From Agrobacterium tumefaciens (GTDB lineage Bacteria > Pseudomonadota > Alphaproteobacteria > Rhizobiales > Rhizobiaceae), in contig NZ_JXQV01000021.1 of NCBI RefSeq assembly GCF_000834635.1, positions 1 to 64,000 of the forward strand: a stretch of DNA of 64,000 nucleotides, read 5' to 3'. A program made the position numbers and the translations under genes. A model generated the notes under the pieces. The model saw only the letters and a program-made list of their open reading frames with translations, was not told the origin of the DNA and made no database searches. This document shows positions 61,491 through 64,000 of the stretch, piece after piece (within the stretch, counting starts at the first letter, position 1; each line of letters opens with the position of its first letter).

Positions 61491-62465
61491 ATGAATAAAA
61501 TAATTGCAGCCCTTGGTCTGTCGCTTGTGTTGCTTTCATCTACGGCATTTGCCGAGGGGCCGAAGGTGGGCGTCGTTGTTAAGATTGGTGGTATTCCCTG
61601 GTTCAATGCCATGGAAGCGGGCATCAAGGAGCAGAGCGCCAAGCTCGGCGTCAATGGCTTCATGGTCGGTCCGACGAGCGCAGACCCTGCGTTACAGGTG
61701 CGCGCCATCGAAGATCTGATCGCGCAGAAAGTCGATTTCATCGGTGTCGTGCCGAACGACGCGAAAGTGCTGGAGCCAGTTTTGAAGAAGGCGCAAGCCG
61801 CTGGCATCAAGGTCATTACCCATGAATCGCCCAAGCAACTCGGCGCAGACTGGGATTTCGAGCTGGCATCCGCAAAGGGTTTTGGTGAGGCCCACGGCAA
61901 GCTTTTGGGTGAGAAGATGGGCGGCAAGGGCTCGTATGCTGTATTTGTCGGCTCTCTGACCGTGCCACTTCACAACGCCTGGGCCGATGCAGCCATCGCC
62001 TACATCAAGGCAAATTATCCGGATATGAAACTCGTCGGCGACCGCTACGGCGTTGCAGAAGATCTCGACAAGAGCCGCTCCACGGCTCTGGATCTGATGT
62101 CGGCAAACCCTGATCTGCATGGCTTTCTTGCCTTTGGTTCGCAAGGACCGATTGGCGCTGGACGCGCAGTCGAGGAACGCCGCAAGGACGGCAAGGTCTT
62201 CGTCATTGGGCCTTTCTCTCCGGGACAGGGCGCCAAGCTGATCAAATCCGGCGCGCTGACAGGCGGGTTCATGTGGAACCCGAAGCTGGCAGGCGAGGTC
62301 TTCATCACGCTTGCAGACCACATCGCCAAGGGTCAGGTTCCGAAAGCCGGTGATACGATCGAAGGTCTCGGCACCATCACACCCGAAGGAAACACAATTG
62401 TCGTCGACCAACTCCTGAAGATCGACAAGGACAGCATCGACAAGCTCGTCTCCATGGGCCTCTAA
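61491..62465 (+). CDS. Sugar ABC substrate-binding protein (RbsB-like)
   Basis: A 324-residue periplasmic protein of the ribose/autoinducer-2 binding group. Signal peptide to about TAFA-EG (residues 21-22). VGVVVKIGGIPWFNAMEAGI, the ALQVRAIEDLIAQKVDFIGV block and VITHESP are family features. GGAGGAGG precedes the ATG. It is divergent from the LacI regulator and followed by an 11-base-pair hairpin and the ATPase gene. Ligand probably a pentose, sugar alcohol or similar; not resolved. Confidence 0.92.
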   Translation: MNKIIAALGLSLVLLSSTAFAEGPKVGVVVKIGGIPWFNAMEAGIKEQSAKLGVNGFMVGPTSADPALQVRAIEDLIAQKVDFIGVVPNDAKVLEPVLKKAQAAGIKVITHESPKQLGADWDFELASAKGFGEAHGKLLGEKMGGKGSYAVFVGSLTVPLHNAWADAAIAYIKANYPDMKLVGDRYGVAEDLDKSRSTALDLMSANPDLHGFLAFGSQGPIGAGRAVEERRKDGKVFVIGPFSPGQGAKLIKSGALTGGFMWNPKLAGEVFITLADHIAKGQVPKAGDTIEGLGTITPEGNTIVVDQLLKIDKDSIDKLVSMGL

Positions 62466-62481
62466 TCCTCCCCAAGGCCGC

Positions 62482-62514
62482 GGCGTCGCGTGTTCGCCAA
62501 TGTCACGCGACGCC
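62482..62514 (+). terminator. Strong hairpin between binding-protein and ATPase genes
   Basis: GGCGTCGCGTG (62482-62492) pairs perfectly over 11 bases with CACGCGACGCC (62504-62514) around an 11-base loop, 16 bases after the binding-protein stop. There is no T-run after it, suggesting 3'-end stabilisation or partial termination. Confidence 0.65.
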
Positions 62515-62583
62515 ATTCACACTTGAAATGCTAGTTTTATGGCGTCCGCAATCCAGGCGTGGCGACCGGAGAGATGTGCGATT

Positions 62584-64000
62584 ATGAGCGAAAAACCGCT
62601 CCTGTCCCTCAAGAATATCAAAGTCACTTTCGGCGGCGTACGCGCACTGAAAGGCGTGTCCTTTGAGGTTAACCCCGGAGAGGTGCATTGCCTTGCTGGA
62701 GAAAACGGCTGTGGCAAAAGCACGCTGATCAAAGTGATCACGGGTGTATATACACCTGAAGCCGGTGCCGAACTTTCCTTTGCTGGCGAGCCGATTGCTG
62801 CGATGACGCCAGCTCTTGCCCAATCGCTTGGCATTCAGGTGATCTGGCAGGATCTGGCGCTGTTCGACGAAATGACGGTCGCCGAGAACATTGGCTTCCA
62901 GCATGCCGTGAAAGGCAAATATGGGCTAGTCGATAAGCGCGCCATCGAGAAGTCCGCCGAGGCCGCACTGGCGCGCCTTGGTGTCGAGATCGACATTCAC
63001 AGGCCGCTGAAGGAATTGCCCATCGCGCAACGCCAGATCGTGGCCATTGCCCGCGCTCTGGTTGGGGATGCCCGCATCGTTTTCATGGACGAACCGACCG
63101 CTTCCTTGACGCAATCGGAAGCAGATTACCTGATAGATATCGTTCGCAATCTCTCGGCCTCTGGCATCGCCGTGGTGTTCGTGTCGCATCGACTGGCCGA
63201 AGTGCTGGAAATTTCACACCGCATTACCGTGCTGCGCGACGGCGCGCTGGTCGGTGTTTTTCCCGTTGAAGGCATGACCCAATCGCGCGTGACTGAACTG
63301 ATGACTGGCCGCAATTTCGATAACGCCGTCATCGCGGGTGATCACGACGATCAGCCTGTCGTGCTGTCTGTCCGTGGGCTGACCCGCGAAGGTGAGTTTC
63401 AGGATGTCTCGTTTGATCTGCGTCGAGGCGAGACGCTTGGCATAACCGGCCTTCTGGGCGCAGGCCGCACTGAGCTTGCCCTGACGCTGTTCGGCATGCT
63501 CCAGCCGCAGTCGGGTGAGATACGCATCGAAGGGGAAAAAACGCATTTCAGGTCGAACCGGGACGCGATCCGTGCAGGGGTTGCCTATCTGTCCGAAGAC
63601 CGCCTGTCGCTCGGTTTGAACCAGCCGCAATCCATTGCCGATAATCTGGTCATGGCGTCGCTCGACCGGTTGCTGAACAACGGGCTTATCTCGCCGTCAA
63701 AAAAGGAAAGCGTCGTCTCGAACTGGATTTCTGCGCTCGGCGTCAAGATCGGCCTGCCGGAAGATCCCATTAGAACGCTATCAGGCGGAAACCAGCAGCG
63801 CATTGCCATTGCCAAATGGCTCGCGATTGGACCGAAGATCCTCATCCTCGATGCGCCGACAGTGGGGGTCGATGTCGGCGCCCGCGCCGGTATTTTCGAG
63901 ATCGTTCGAAAACTTGCAGCAGATGGCCTTTCCATCATCGTAATTTCCGATGAGCCGCCGGAAGTCTATTTCAACACCGACCGGGTCATCCACATGGTGG
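62584..64000 (+). CDS. Sugar ABC transporter ATPase (RbsA/XylG-like), 3' end beyond the window
   Basis: At least 472 residues of a duplicated ATPase. Domain 1: Walker A GENGCGKST (about 38), signature region LPIAQRQIVAIARAL, Walker B IVFMDEPTASLT. Domain 2: degenerate Walker A GLLGAGRTE as usual in RbsA, signature LSGGNQQRIAIAKWL, but Walker B reads ILILDAPTVGVDVGA, with alanine where the catalytic glutamate normally stands. The frame is open from ATG 62584 to the last base. The permease gene should follow outside the window. Confidence 0.93.
   Translation, partial: MSEKPLLSLKNIKVTFGGVRALKGVSFEVNPGEVHCLAGENGCGKSTLIKVITGVYTPEAGAELSFAGEPIAAMTPALAQSLGIQVIWQDLALFDEMTVAENIGFQHAVKGKYGLVDKRAIEKSAEAALARLGVEIDIHRPLKELPIAQRQIVAIARALVGDARIVFMDEPTASLTQSEADYLIDIVRNLSASGIAVVFVSHRLAEVLEISHRITVLRDGALVGVFPVEGMTQSRVTELMTGRNFDNAVIAGDHDDQPVVLSVRGLTREGEFQDVSFDLRRGETLGITGLLGAGRTELALTLFGMLQPQSGEIRIEGEKTHFRSNRDAIRAGVAYLSEDRLSLGLNQPQSIADNLVMASLDRLLNNGLISPSKKESVVSNWISALGVKIGLPEDPIRTLSGGNQQRIAIAKWLAIGPKILILDAPTVGVDVGARAGIFEIVRKLAADGLSIIVISDEPPEVYFNTDRVIHMV

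Overview
The window looks like chromosomal or chromid DNA of a Rhizobiaceae member, most probably the Agrobacterium/Rhizobium group. Pointers are: moderately high GC with even codon use; an initiator-tRNA 3' end at base 1 (in this group tRNA-fMet usually closes the rRNA operon); a rhizobial-type carbon-phosphorus lyase operon; an arginine-rich DUF1127 small protein; a GAAC-N7-GAAC LexA box of the alphaproteobacterial type; and an Irr/ICE-like iron box. No insertion sequence, CRISPR array or prophage was seen. The genes are mostly accessory catabolism, uptake and regulation.

Layout. 1-457: tRNA-fMet end and a decayed spacer. 458-4182: LacI regulator divergent from a DHDPS/NAL-family lyase, then an MFS carrier, with an operator palindrome between them. 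4290-13731: one long minus-strand operon of a dipeptide-type ABC importer (binding protein, two permeases, two ATPases) interleaved with three amidohydrolases. 13970-17476: divergent GntR regulator, gamma-glutamyltransferase-like protein and a fourth amidohydrolase. 17543-22572: minus-strand operon of a polar amino-acid ABC importer, a class V PLP enzyme and a hydantoinase, divergent from a second GntR regulator (22727-23422). Together 4.3-23.4 kb reads as a two-transporter pathway for import and stepwise hydrolysis of an unidentified amide, cyclic-amide or gamma-glutamyl compound.

23964-33979: complete C-P lyase operon (phnG-H-I-J-K-L, a hexapeptide acyltransferase, phnC-D-E, phnM) with divergent phnF. 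Its promoter region carries a Pho box, a -10 element and a HutC-type operator in the right order. 33998-36410: LysR regulator, ring-cleavage-type dioxygenase and an alpha/beta hydrolase remnant. 36546-44969: two divergent AraC regulators, an exported alpha/beta hydrolase, and a cluster of MFS, DoxX, YtcJ-like amidohydrolase, XapX and YcaC-like genes; three of these units share AATTGCA-type repeats upstream. 45195-45522: a structured leader and a DUF1127 protein. 45647-48860: dinB and a UvrD-type helicase behind a LexA box. 49002-51405: LysR regulator, aldo/keto reductase and a DUF2256 zinc-ribbon protein.

51858-59975: an iron-siderophore system: TonB receptor with an STN signalling domain, FecB/C/D/E-like ABC importer, then FecI-type sigma factor and FecR-type anti-sigma factor, with an Irr-like box upstream of fecI. 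60172-64000: LacI regulator with tandem operators, a ribose-type binding protein and the start of its ATPase gene, which runs off the window end.

A theme across the window is a strong hairpin directly after four binding-protein genes that are followed by separate transporter genes, fitting over-expression of the binding protein relative to the membrane parts.
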